NCBI RefSeq assembly: GCF_031880315.1
Contig: NZ_CP134771.1
Location: 496,001 to 560,000, forward strand
Direction of reading: 5' to 3'
DNA from: Pseudomonas baltica
GTDB lineage: Bacteria; Pseudomonadota; Gammaproteobacteria; Pseudomonadales; Pseudomonadaceae
Length of the DNA: 64,000 bases
Shown: positions 43,492 to 50,758 of the stretch, piece by piece
How the letters are laid out: each line of letters begins with the position of its first letter
Numbering within the stretch: the first letter of the stretch is position 1
Translations under genes and position numbers: made by a program
The notes under the pieces: model-generated
What the model was told of the DNA's origin: nothing
Database searches by the model: none
The model's input: the letters and a program-made list of their open reading frames with translations, nothing else

Positions 43492-43812
43492 ATGAGCCTT
43501 CTGGCCAAGTTGCGATACGCCCTGATCATTCCCGTGGCCGCCTCCGCGCTGGCAAGCGCGTTGGCAAGTGCACCGGTCCTGGCCCGCGAATATATGCAGC
43601 AACCTCCGCCGCCACCGATGCGTGAAGAGCGGGCGCCGATGGATCGCCAAGGCTATGCCTGGGATCGGGGCCACTGGAAGTGGGACGGCCATGCATATTT
43701 CTGGTTCCCCGGTCATTGGCAAGAGATGCGCGGCCCGGGTCGTTGGGAACCAGGACATTGGGAAGCACGCGGCCCGCAGTGGTTCTGGGTTGAAGGGCAC
43801 TGGTTGCGCTGA
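43492..43812 (+). CDS. YXWGXW-repeat exported protein, four repeats
   Basis: A 106-residue protein with a Sec signal (LIIPVAASALASALASAPVLA). The mature part is a proline stretch followed by four tandem aromatic units of the form W-x-x-G-H-W: YAWDRGHW, YFWFPGHW, GRWEPGHW and WFWVEGHW. YXWGXW proteins are small envelope proteins of unknown function found in many proteobacteria. It starts the plus-strand operon that continues with an ECF sigma factor. GAGGAG precedes the ATG. Its regular Trp/His spacing could bind metal or glycan. Confidence 0.8.
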   Translation: MSLLAKLRYALIIPVAASALASALASAPVLAREYMQQPPPPPMREERAPMDRQGYAWDRGHWKWDGHAYFWFPGHWQEMRGPGRWEPGHWEARGPQWFWVEGHWLR

Positions 43813-43884
43813 GAGCCCTGGCACTGAGCGATCACGTGCCGAGCACCCTGGCGATGAACCATTTTGCGCGTTGTTGTCTGTATC

Positions 43885-43911
43885 GAGGGAGACACACAGA
43901 GCGTCTCCCTC
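43885..43911 (+). terminator. Hairpin between the YXWGXW and sigma-factor genes
   Basis: GAGGGAGAC and GTCTCCCTC form a perfect 9-bp stem with a 9-base loop. No U run follows, so it may act as an attenuator or mRNA-processing signal separating the abundant repeat protein from the regulator genes. Confidence 0.45.
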
Positions 43912-43964
43912 CCGCATCTGTGATGCGAGGCTGCCGATCCAGTCAACCGCCCGAGAAACACCCT

Positions 43965-44546
43965 TTGAACGAACCTGATCCGGACGTCGAGTTGCTGGCC
44001 CGTATCGGCCACAACGAACCGGCCGCCATCGAGGAGATGGTCCAGCGCAAGTTGCCCCGCCTGCTTGCGCTGGCCAGCCGCCTGTTGGGCGATGCCGAGG
44101 AAGCCAAGGATGTCGCTCAGGAGAGCTTTGTACGAATCTGGAAGCACGCTGCGCATTGGCGGGCCGGCCAGGCACGCTTCGATACCTGGCTGCATCGGGT
44201 GACGTTGAACCTGTGCCACGACCGTTTGCGGCGACGCAAGGCGCAGCCACTGGCTGATGAGGACGATACCCGCGAACTGGCCGACACCGCGCCGCGCCCG
44301 GACGAACAACTGGAGGCTGCCGCGCAGAGCCACCAGGTCGCCGACGCACTGGCGGCCCTGCCCGACCGTCAGCGTGAGGCCATTGTGTTGCAGTACTATC
44401 AGGGGCTATCGAATATCGAAGCGGCAGCGCTGATGAACATCAGCGTCGAAGCGCTGGAAAGCCTGTTGTCACGGGCACGCCGCACGCTGCGCAACACTCT
44501 GGCCGCTTACCACGGCGACGCCCGACCAGGAGGGGGACAACGATGA
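43965..44546 (+). CDS. ECF-family RNA polymerase sigma factor
   Basis: A 193-residue ECF sigma factor. Region 2 is visible as LPRLLALASRLLGDAEEAKDVAQESFVRIWKHAAHWR (about residues 27-63) and region 4 as LAALPDRQREAIVLQYYQGLSNIEAAALMNISVEALESLLSRARRTLR. TTG at 43965 is preferred as start because it gives MNEPDPDVELLARIG, the usual ECF beginning; the longer frame adds an implausible basic leader. Its stop overlaps the next gene by ATGA. It probably responds to the downstream membrane and periplasmic proteins and drives both YXWGXW genes. Confidence 0.88.
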   Translation: MNEPDPDVELLARIGHNEPAAIEEMVQRKLPRLLALASRLLGDAEEAKDVAQESFVRIWKHAAHWRAGQARFDTWLHRVTLNLCHDRLRRRKAQPLADEDDTRELADTAPRPDEQLEAAAQSHQVADALAALPDRQREAIVLQYYQGLSNIEAAALMNISVEALESLLSRARRTLRNTLAAYHGDARPGGGQR

Positions 44547-44974
44547 CACCGCACCGATTTAGCGAGTTGGCCGAGGCCTATGGCGGTGATCTGCGACGTT
44601 GGCCCAGTGCCGAGCGCGACGCTGCGCATGCGCTGTTGGCGAGCGACGACGGCGCGCTGAACGCGGTACTGCGCCAGGCCAGCTGGCTGGACGGGCAGCT
44701 CGATCGCCATCCATCGCCAGCCGTGTCGCCACACCTGGTGCACCGGATCGTTGCCGATGCCACGCGAGCGCCTTCCTTCTGGGCTCGATCGTTTTCCTGG
44801 CTGTTCGGCGCCAGCTTCGTCGGCGTTGGCCTGGCCGGTGTAGCCGCCGGCATCCTGGTGGCCTCCTTGACCTTGCCGCTGGCGGTGGAACATGAAGCCT
44901 TGCCCAATGTATTCGACTCAGGCGATGGCGACGTCGTGCTCAACCTGGATGCTGCCGAGGAAACCCCGCAATGA
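44543..44974 (+). CDS. Single-pass membrane protein in the anti-sigma position
   Basis: A 143-residue protein with a soluble N-terminal part (about residues 1-85), one membrane helix (FSWLFGASFVGVGLAGVAAGILVASLTLPL, roughly 88-115) and a short acidic periplasmic tail. The N-terminus RFSELAEAYGGDLRRWPSAERDAAHALLA resembles small membrane proteins next to ECF sigma genes rather than a classical zinc-binding anti-sigma domain (no HxxxCxxC). Translationally coupled on both sides by ATGA overlaps, so an anti-sigma role is inferred from position. Confidence 0.7.
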   Translation: MTPHRFSELAEAYGGDLRRWPSAERDAAHALLASDDGALNAVLRQASWLDGQLDRHPSPAVSPHLVHRIVADATRAPSFWARSFSWLFGASFVGVGLAGVAAGILVASLTLPLAVEHEALPNVFDSGDGDVVLNLDAAEETPQ

Positions 44975-45414
44975 CGGCCCGTCGACGTTTTACCCCGCTG
45001 CTCGCGGCATCCTTGCTGCTCAATGTTTTTTTGCTCGGCAGTATCGGCGGTGGCCTGTACCACTGGCGCAATCAGCAAGCAGTGCTCGAGCCGGACCATG
45101 CGCATGGCTTGCGCCAGGCCCTGGCCCAACTCCCCGAAGCCAGGCGCCACGAGTTGCGCCTGGCCCTACGCCAGAGCCGCAGCGACAATCAGAATCTTTT
45201 GGCCGCTCGCCGCGAGGCACGACAGGCGGTGGTCCAACGCTTGCGTGAGCCACGCCTGGACCGCGAGGCCCTGGACCGCGACCTGAGCAAGGCCCGCGAA
45301 GCCGACGGCGCCCTGCGCGCGCAGGTCGACACGCTGCTGGCTGACTTCGCCGGCAACCTCGCGCCGGACGAACGACAGACCCTGGCTCAATCGGTGTACT
45401 CGCGGGATGAGTGA
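44971..45414 (+). CDS. Periplasmic heavy-metal sensor (CnrX/Spy-like, Metal_resist family)
   Basis: A 147-residue membrane-anchored protein: a helix at LLAASLLLNVFLLGSIGGGLYHW is followed by a periplasmic all-helical domain rich in Arg, Ala and Leu (LRQALAQLPEARRHELRLAL ... VDTLLADFAGNLAPDERQTLAQS). The two long antiparallel helices match the CnrX/ZraP/Spy-type Metal_resist family, which binds metals or unfolded proteins. A few histidines (YHW, DHAHG, RRH) sit near the N-terminal helix. In CnrYXH-like systems such a protein controls the anti-sigma/sigma pair, which is the proposed role here. Confidence 0.78.
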   Translation: MTARRRFTPLLAASLLLNVFLLGSIGGGLYHWRNQQAVLEPDHAHGLRQALAQLPEARRHELRLALRQSRSDNQNLLAARREARQAVVQRLREPRLDREALDRDLSKAREADGALRAQVDTLLADFAGNLAPDERQTLAQSVYSRDE

Positions 45415-45438
45415 AACCTGGGATATCGGGGCTGAATG

Positions 45439-45546
45439 TTCCGCCCTTTTCGCGGGCAAGCCTTGCTCCTACAGTGGAAGCAGAGCCTAAGCAGTACACC
45501 TGTGGGAGCAAGGTTGCACGTTCGGCGGCGAAGAGGCCCGCAAGAT
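45439..45546. repeat. Chimeric REP-like element
   Basis: TTTCGCGGGCAAGCCTTGCTCC on the left and GGGAGCAAGGTTGCACGTTC on the right form an imperfect inverted pair that mixes the arm types seen at 40,327 and 43,057. Confidence 0.6.
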
Positions 45547-45638
45547 TTGTACGGATACCGACGGAATTCCCCAACAGCCGCGTTTAACTCCCGTACACCG
45601 CGCTAAAGAGTGCCGGTGACTGTCCACAAGGATCTGCC

Positions 45639-45854
45639 ATGAAGCCGATTTTCCGTGCCACCCTCGCTGCTACCCTGATTGCCGCCTCGCTGGCAGGCTG
45701 TGTCGTCGAGCAACCCCGCCCCCACCGTCCACCACCGCCACCGGTTGAAGTCGTGCCGGTCATGCCCGCGCCCGGCCTGCACTGGGTCCCCGGACACTAC
45801 CGTGAAGGCGAGCGCGACTGGATCTGGGTCCCGGGCCACTGGCGCGAGCGCTAG
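45639..45854 (+). CDS. YXWGXW-repeat lipoprotein, two repeats
   Basis: A 71-residue lipoprotein with lipobox LAGC (after LAATLIAASLAG). After a proline-rich spacer (QPRPHRPPPPPVEVVPV) come two W-x-x-G-H-W/Y units, HWVPGHY and WIWVPGHW. It shares the repeat type with the 43,492 gene but is membrane-anchored. A motif GCGTTyAACTC occurs upstream of both (43441-43451 and 45580-45590). It lies after the sigma operon and a REP element, suggesting its own promoter under the same regulator. Confidence 0.78.
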   Translation: MKPIFRATLAATLIAASLAGCVVEQPRPHRPPPPPVEVVPVMPAPGLHWVPGHYREGERDWIWVPGHWRER

Positions 45855-46003
45855 ACCGGTGCCGTGACAACCGGGCGCTATGGCGCCTGGTTCGATCTGG
45901 ACGCATTCTGCAGGACAACATCGGCAACCCTGTGCCAAATGCGACGCAATCTAACTGAACGCGTCAACAGACTAGGCACTGTCACACGAGTCCCCCATAG
46001 TAG

Positions 46004-46045
46004 AGCGCTCACCCGTGCCCGGAGCTCAATCCGGGCGCGGGCGCT
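46004..46045 (+). other. Hairpin in the choX leader region
   Basis: GCGCTCACCCGTGCCCGGA and TCCGGGCGCGGGCGC pair with one wobble and a small bulge around a 6-base loop, 44 bases upstream of choX. No T run follows; a leader structure or terminator of upstream transcription are both possible. Confidence 0.45.
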
Positions 46046-46088
46046 TTATGGAAATGATGGTCACATCCATTTTTCAGGGAACTCTCGA

Positions 46089-47042
46089 ATGCATAAAATC
46101 AAGTCATTGCTTGCTGCAATTTCGCTGTGCTCTCCCCTGCTCGCCGCGCCCCTGGTGGCCCAGGCAGCCGACCCGCAAAGCTGTGAAACCGTGCGTTTGT
46201 CCAACGTCGGCTGGACCGACATTTCGGTCACCACCGCCAGCACCGCCGCCGTGCTCGAAGCCTTGGGCTACAAGACCACCACGACCTTGCTGGCCGCCTC
46301 GGTAACGTTCAAGTCGATGCAAGACGGCAAGATCGACTTCTTCCTCGGCAACTGGATGCCCTCAGGCGTCGATGTCATCGCCCCCTACCTGAAAGCCGGT
46401 ACCGTCAGTACCGTGCGCGTCAACTTGCAGGGCGCCAAATACACCCTCGCCGTGCCCGACTACGTGTATGACGCCGGCGTGCACAGCTTTGCCGACATCG
46501 CCAAGCACAAGAAGGAATTTCGCGGCGAGATCTACGGCATCCAGCCCGGTGGCGGCGGCAACAAGCTGATTCAAGGCCTGATCGACGGCAACAAGTTCGA
46601 TCTGGGCAGCTTCAAGATGGTGCAGTCCAGCGAAGCCGGCATGCTTTCCCAAGTCGATCGCGCCACCAAGCGCAAGGACTGGATCGTGTTCCTGGGCTGG
46701 GAACCGCATCCCATGAACACCCACTACAAGATGAAATACCTCGAGGGTGGCGATGATTCCTTCGGCCCCAACTATGGCGGTGCCACCGTCGAAACCATCG
46801 AGCGCAAAGGCTATTCGGCTTCCTGCCCCAACGTCGGCAAACTGCTGACCAACCTCGAATTCAGCCTGCCGATGGAAAACGAGCTGATGGACAAGGTCCT
46901 GACCGACAAGAAGAGCCCCGAAGTCGCCGCCCGCGAGTGGATCAAGGCCAATCCGCAGATCCTCGACAAATGGCTGGCCGGGGTGACCACCCTGGATGGT
47001 CGGCCAGGCCTGGATATCGCCAAGGCCGCGCTGAGCAAATAA
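46089..47042 (+). CDS. choX: Choline ABC transporter substrate-binding protein
   Basis: A 317-residue periplasmic binding protein of the OpuAC/ChoX class. The signal peptide is LLAAISLCSPLLAAPLVAQAA; the ligand-cage region is SNVGWTDISVTTASTAAVLEALG and FLGNWMPSG, followed by IYGIQPGGGGNKLIQ and FLGWEPHPMNTHYKMKYLEGGDDSFGPNYGGA, with the aromatic residues that box quaternary ammonium groups. It is monocistronic, as in other pseudomonads where orphan choline, betaine and carnitine binding proteins share one permease. Choline is more likely than betaine from the WTDI and NYGG contexts. Confidence 0.85.
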   Translation: MHKIKSLLAAISLCSPLLAAPLVAQAADPQSCETVRLSNVGWTDISVTTASTAAVLEALGYKTTTTLLAASVTFKSMQDGKIDFFLGNWMPSGVDVIAPYLKAGTVSTVRVNLQGAKYTLAVPDYVYDAGVHSFADIAKHKKEFRGEIYGIQPGGGGNKLIQGLIDGNKFDLGSFKMVQSSEAGMLSQVDRATKRKDWIVFLGWEPHPMNTHYKMKYLEGGDDSFGPNYGGATVETIERKGYSASCPNVGKLLTNLEFSLPMENELMDKVLTDKKSPEVAAREWIKANPQILDKWLAGVTTLDGRPGLDIAKAALSK

Positions 47043-47052
47043 GCCTCCCCCG

Positions 47053-47075
47053 ACCCCGGCCCCCTGCCGGGGTCA
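47053..47075 (+). terminator. Terminator-like hairpin after choX
   Basis: GACCCCGG and CCGGGGTC form a perfect 8-bp stem with a 7-base loop, 11 bases after the stop. There is no long U run. Confidence 0.6.
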
Positions 47076-47179
47076 GCTGCAGTGCCGTCCTGATGACCGG
47101 TCGGCACTGCGATCGAACGTCTGGCGCAGCGCCACCTCACATGCTTATGCGCCCAATTCCGGGCCCAAGCGAGGTGACC

Positions 47180-47434
47180 ATGAAAATCGAAGGCAACGAT
47201 AGCCAACTCCGCGCGACAGACGACTCCCGCGCACCGGGCAACGTGCAGCTCGAGCCCGAAGAACTGCGAAGCATCCACGAACTGTTCGGCGGCGATGAAG
47301 AGATCCCACACGAAGACGACGAGACCGCCGCCGACCCCGAGTTGAGCCATGAGCAGGTCAAAACCCACACCGACAATGCGCTAGAGGACGAAACCAACAG
47401 CTCGCTGTATCAAGGCCAGCATCTACCCAAGTAG
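47180..47434 (+). CDS. Small acidic hypothetical protein (84 residues)
   Basis: Not recognised. ATG 47180 follows GAGGTGACC, a strong ribosome-binding site. The product is very acidic (GGDEEIPHEDDETAADPELS) and polar with no hydrophobic segment, so it is cytoplasmic and probably largely disordered. Acidic small proteins of this type occur widely in pseudomonads without assigned roles. It is convergent with an MFS gene 30 bases away; the shared gap holds a GC-rich hairpin near 47,440. Confidence 0.6.
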   Translation: MKIEGNDSQLRATDDSRAPGNVQLEPEELRSIHELFGGDEEIPHEDDETAADPELSHEQVKTHTDNALEDETNSSLYQGQHLPK

Positions 47435-47464
47435 CCAAGGGCAGGCCGCCTCGCGGCCCTGGCC

Positions 47465-48751
47465 TTACAACGCTCGCGGCGTCAGCCCGGCGTTGGCAAC
47501 CGGTGCCGCCGTCGGCACCGTGCGTGGTTCTTTAAGCAGCAGCCAATACGCCAGTGCCGAGCAGGCCGCCACCACCGCGCTGATCACGAAGGCCGATGAA
47601 AACGAGCCGCTCTGCTGCACGCTGAAACCGGTCAGGATCGGCGCGATCGAACCGGCCAGGTAGCCGCCGAAATTCTGGATCGAGCCGAACGAGGCGACAC
47701 GCTCCGAAGGCACGATGGTGTTGACGATCATCCATGCCGTGGCGCTGGAGATGTTGATGAAAAACATCGTCAGGCACAGCAGCACCACACAGGCCACGAC
47801 ATTGGCGACGAAGGCCACGATCAAGGTGAAGAACGCCGCCGCTACCAGGCCGAGGATGACCATCAGCTTGCGGCTGGCCAGCACCTTCATACCGCGCTTG
47901 ACCAGCCAGTCGCAGGCCTTGCCGGCGAACACCGTGCCGATGGCGCCGAACAGGTAGGCCAGCGACACCACCCAGGCGGTGCGATACAGGTCCAGACCAT
48001 GCTCGCGCTCGAAATAACCCGGCATCCAGGTCAGGTGCAGCCAGATCATATAGATCACCCCCATGAAGCCCAGAAAAGCCCCCCAGGTATTGCGATCCTT
48101 GAACACCGTGGTCCAGGGGATTCGTGGCCGCTTGCTGCGCTGCATCGGTTGCGGCTCGGCGCGCCCGGTGTCGGCCATGTACTGCGCCTTGCTCTTGTAG
48201 AAGGCGAACCAGCACAGCGCCAGAACAATACCGATGGCACCGGTGAGGATGAACATCCCGCGCCAGCCCAGATGCACCATGAACAATGTCAACAGCGGAG
48301 GGGCCAAGCACGGGCCCATGCACGTCGAGGACCACACCCAGCCCGTGGCGGTGCCGCGCTCCTGAGTATCGAACCACTCCGACAGCGCCTTTGCCGCCGA
48401 CGGAAACACCGGCGCTTCGCCAATCCCCAGCAGCACGCGCATGCCCAGCAACTGCCCGTAGCCACTGAACAGCCCGAACGCCGCTTGCGCCAGCGACCAC
48501 AGGATCAGCGAGCCCCCAAGGGCCAGCTTGCTGCCCAGCCGATCGATCAGTGCCCCCAGCGGCAGCTGCGAAAACGCATAGGCCAGGGAAAACGCCGACA
48601 GCAGAAAGCCCATTTGCGTCGGGCTGATCAGCAGGTCTTTCTGGATGGAGGTATTGGCGATGGACAGTGCGCTACGGTCGAGGTAGTTCACCACACCGAT
48701 CATGAAGAGGAAGACGATCGTCATCGTCTGGAAGCTTTTTATTGTTTTCAT
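47465..48751 (-). CDS. MFS transporter, anion:cation symporter (sugar acid/galactarate-like)
   Basis: A 428-residue major facilitator of the ACS family, which carries sugar acids such as glucarate and galactonate. Helix 1 reads IVFLFMIGVVNYLDRSALSIA, with the NYLDR motif diagnostic of this family, and loop 2-3 is LGALIDRLGSK. ATG 48751 (MKTIKSF) fits best. It is divergent from the SDR/FAH/DenD operon and shares a promoter region containing two identical-type palindromes, so its substrate is probably the sugar acid that operon degrades. Confidence 0.85.
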   Translation of the reverse strand: MKTIKSFQTMTIVFLFMIGVVNYLDRSALSIANTSIQKDLLISPTQMGFLLSAFSLAYAFSQLPLGALIDRLGSKLALGGSLILWSLAQAAFGLFSGYGQLLGMRVLLGIGEAPVFPSAAKALSEWFDTQERGTATGWVWSSTCMGPCLAPPLLTLFMVHLGWRGMFILTGAIGIVLALCWFAFYKSKAQYMADTGRAEPQPMQRSKRPRIPWTTVFKDRNTWGAFLGFMGVIYMIWLHLTWMPGYFEREHGLDLYRTAWVVSLAYLFGAIGTVFAGKACDWLVKRGMKVLASRKLMVILGLVAAAFFTLIVAFVANVVACVVLLCLTMFFINISSATAWMIVNTIVPSERVASFGSIQNFGGYLAGSIAPILTGFSVQQSGSFSSAFVISAVVAACSALAYWLLLKEPRTVPTAAPVANAGLTPRAL

Positions 48752-48853
48752 AAGCGCCTCTGCTGAGCGTTCGATGCCCGGACTCGCACGGTCGGGCACC
48801 GGTCACTCTAGAGAGCGCAGTCAGGATTGCCCAATGACATACCCGCATCGATC

Positions 48854-48960
48854 GATAACCTGGGGTTATCATCGCTGCGCCATCTCTCATCGGCGGCAGC
48901 CCTTGCCAGAGGGATCTCCTTAGTCGTGGCATCAACGCAGAACGATAACCAGCCGTTATC
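48854..48960. promoter_or_regulatory. Two copies of a 17-bp operator-like palindrome in a divergent promoter
   Basis: GATAACCTGGGGTTATC (48854-48870) is a perfect palindrome, and GATAACCAGCCGTTATC (48944-48960) is the same site with one mismatched pair. The copies are 90 bases apart in the gap (48752-49059) between the MFS and SDR genes. This layout suits a dimeric repressor acting on both promoters with DNA looping. No regulator gene lies next to it. Confidence 0.7.
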
Positions 48961-49059
48961 AACCATTAAGCATTTCTCATTGGAGATTATCGAACACTCG
49001 CACTAGGGTTCATACCGTCACGCCCTTCAAACCAATAACAACAGGGAAACCCCCAGCCC

Positions 49060-49800
49060 ATGAGCCTCGAGCATAAACGCGTCCTCATCACCGCTGCCGC
49101 CCAAGGCATCGGCCGGGCATCGGTGTTGGCGTTCCAGCAGGCCGGCGCCCAGGTGATTGCCACCGACCTGCACATCGACAGCCTTCGCGACCTGCCTGGC
49201 ATCCAGGCACTGACCCTGGATGTGACCCAACCTGCAGCGATCGAATCGGTGCGCGAACAGATCGGCGACATCGACGTACTGTTCAACTGCGCGGGCTATG
49301 TGCACAGCGGGGCCTTGCTCGATTGCGACGAGCAAGGCTGGCAGTTTTCCTTCGACCTCAACGTCACCGCCATGTACCGCATGATCCGCGCCTTCCTGCC
49401 GGGAATGCTGGCAGCCGGCAGCGGCAGTATCGTCAACATGGCGTCGGTGGCCTCCAGCGTCAAAGGCGTACCCAACCGTTTTGCCTACTCGGCCAGCAAG
49501 GCGGCGGTGATCGGCCTGACCAAATCAGTGGCTACCGACTACGTCGCACAGGGCATTCGCTGCAACGCGATCTGCCCCGGCACCGTCGATTCGCCCTCCT
49601 TGCGCCAACGTATCGCCACCCAGGCAAAAGCCGAAGGGCGCAGCGAAGACGAGGTGTACCGGGCCTTCGTCGCGCGCCAACCCATGGGCCGCATCGGCAC
49701 TCCGGAAGAAATCGCCCGACTGGCGCTCTACCTTGCCGACGATGCCAATGCCTACACTACTGGCGGCGTGCACGTCATCGACGGCGGCATGAGCGTCTGA
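49060..49800 (+). CDS. SDR dehydrogenase, 2-keto-3-deoxy-sugar-acid dehydrogenase-like
   Basis: A 246-residue classical SDR: TAAAQGIG at about residues 11-18 (NAD loop), DLH after strand 2 for NAD preference, NCAG, and catalytic YSASKAA (Tyr-x-x-x-Lys), with IDGGMSV at the end. The sequence resembles the DHRS6/2-keto-3-deoxy-L-fuconate (or -L-rhamnonate) dehydrogenase branch. With the FAH-family hydrolase that follows 40 bases later, the pair would oxidise a 2-keto-3-deoxy-6-deoxy-sugar acid to the 2,4-diketo compound and then cleave it. Substrate is inferred. Confidence 0.8.
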   Translation: MSLEHKRVLITAAAQGIGRASVLAFQQAGAQVIATDLHIDSLRDLPGIQALTLDVTQPAAIESVREQIGDIDVLFNCAGYVHSGALLDCDEQGWQFSFDLNVTAMYRMIRAFLPGMLAAGSGSIVNMASVASSVKGVPNRFAYSASKAAVIGLTKSVATDYVAQGIRCNAICPGTVDSPSLRQRIATQAKAEGRSEDEVYRAFVARQPMGRIGTPEEIARLALYLADDANAYTTGGVHVIDGGMSV

Positions 49801-49840
49801 CATCTGCTTTGCAACTCCTCTCGTATAGGGAACCCTCTCG

Positions 49841-50689
49841 ATGAAACTGCTGCGTTACGGAAACAAAGGCCAGGAAAAACCCGGCCTGCTCGACAGCCAG
49901 GGGCAGATCCGCGATCTGTCCGCCCATGTCAGCGACATCGCCGGCTCCGCCCTCGACCCCGCCAGCCTGGCCACCCTCGCCCGCCTCGACCCAACCAGCC
50001 TGCCGCTGGTCACTAGCTCGCCGCGCATCGGCGCCTGCGTGGGGCAGGTCGGCAAATTCATCTGCATCGGCCTCAACTACGCCGACCATGCCGCCGAATC
50101 GGGCATGGCGGTGCCCAGCGAGCCGGTGATCTTCAACAAGTGGACCAGCGCCATCAACGGCCCCAACGACGACGTGCAGATCCCCCGCGATTCGAAAAAG
50201 ACCGACTGGGAAGTCGAACTCGGCGTAGTGATCGGCAAGGGCGGACGCTATATCGACGAGGCCAACGCCCTGGAGCACGTGGCCGGCTACTGTGTGATCA
50301 ACGATGTATCCGAGCGCGAGTGGCAGCTGGAGCGCGGCGGCACCTGGGACAAGGGCAAGGGCTTCGACACCTTCGGGCCGCTGGGGCCCTGGCTGGTGAC
50401 CCGCGATGAAATCGCCGATCCGCATCAGCTCAATCTGTGGCTGGAAGTCGACGGCCATCGTTACCAGGACGGCAACACCCGTACCCTGGTGTTCCAGATC
50501 CCGGCACTGATCGCCTACCTGAGCCGCTGCATGTCGCTGCAGCCCGGCGATGTCATTTCCACCGGCACGCCACCGGGCGTGGGCATGGGCGTCAAACCCA
50601 ACGCGGTGTACCTGCGCCCCGGCCAGGAAATTCGCCTGGGTATCGAGGGCCTGGGCGAGCAGCGTCAGCGTACCGTGCAAGCGGATTGA
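49841..50689 (+). CDS. FAH-family hydrolase, 2,4-diketo-3-deoxy-sugar-acid hydrolase-like
   Basis: A 282-residue fumarylacetoacetate-hydrolase-fold enzyme. The metal and catalytic segments are IGLNYADHAAESG, EPVIFNKWTSAINGP, WEVELGVVIGKGGRYI (E-x-E ligands) and GYCVINDVSERE, with STGTPPGVGMG near the end. The N-terminal 65 residues are the usual variable lid domain. Members cleave 2,4-diketo-3-deoxy acids to pyruvate and a hydroxy acid (for example L-lactate from fucose or rhamnose). It sits between the SDR and DenD-like genes, consistent with such a pathway. Confidence 0.85.
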   Translation: MKLLRYGNKGQEKPGLLDSQGQIRDLSAHVSDIAGSALDPASLATLARLDPTSLPLVTSSPRIGACVGQVGKFICIGLNYADHAAESGMAVPSEPVIFNKWTSAINGPNDDVQIPRDSKKTDWEVELGVVIGKGGRYIDEANALEHVAGYCVINDVSEREWQLERGGTWDKGKGFDTFGPLGPWLVTRDEIADPHQLNLWLEVDGHRYQDGNTRTLVFQIPALIAYLSRCMSLQPGDVISTGTPPGVGMGVKPNAVYLRPGQEIRLGIEGLGEQRQRTVQAD

Positions 50690-50758
50690 CCGCTGCGCCA
50701 ATGCCAGTCGAGCGCCGTATGGCGCTCGACCACCAGACGACAATAATAAGGAAACCCC

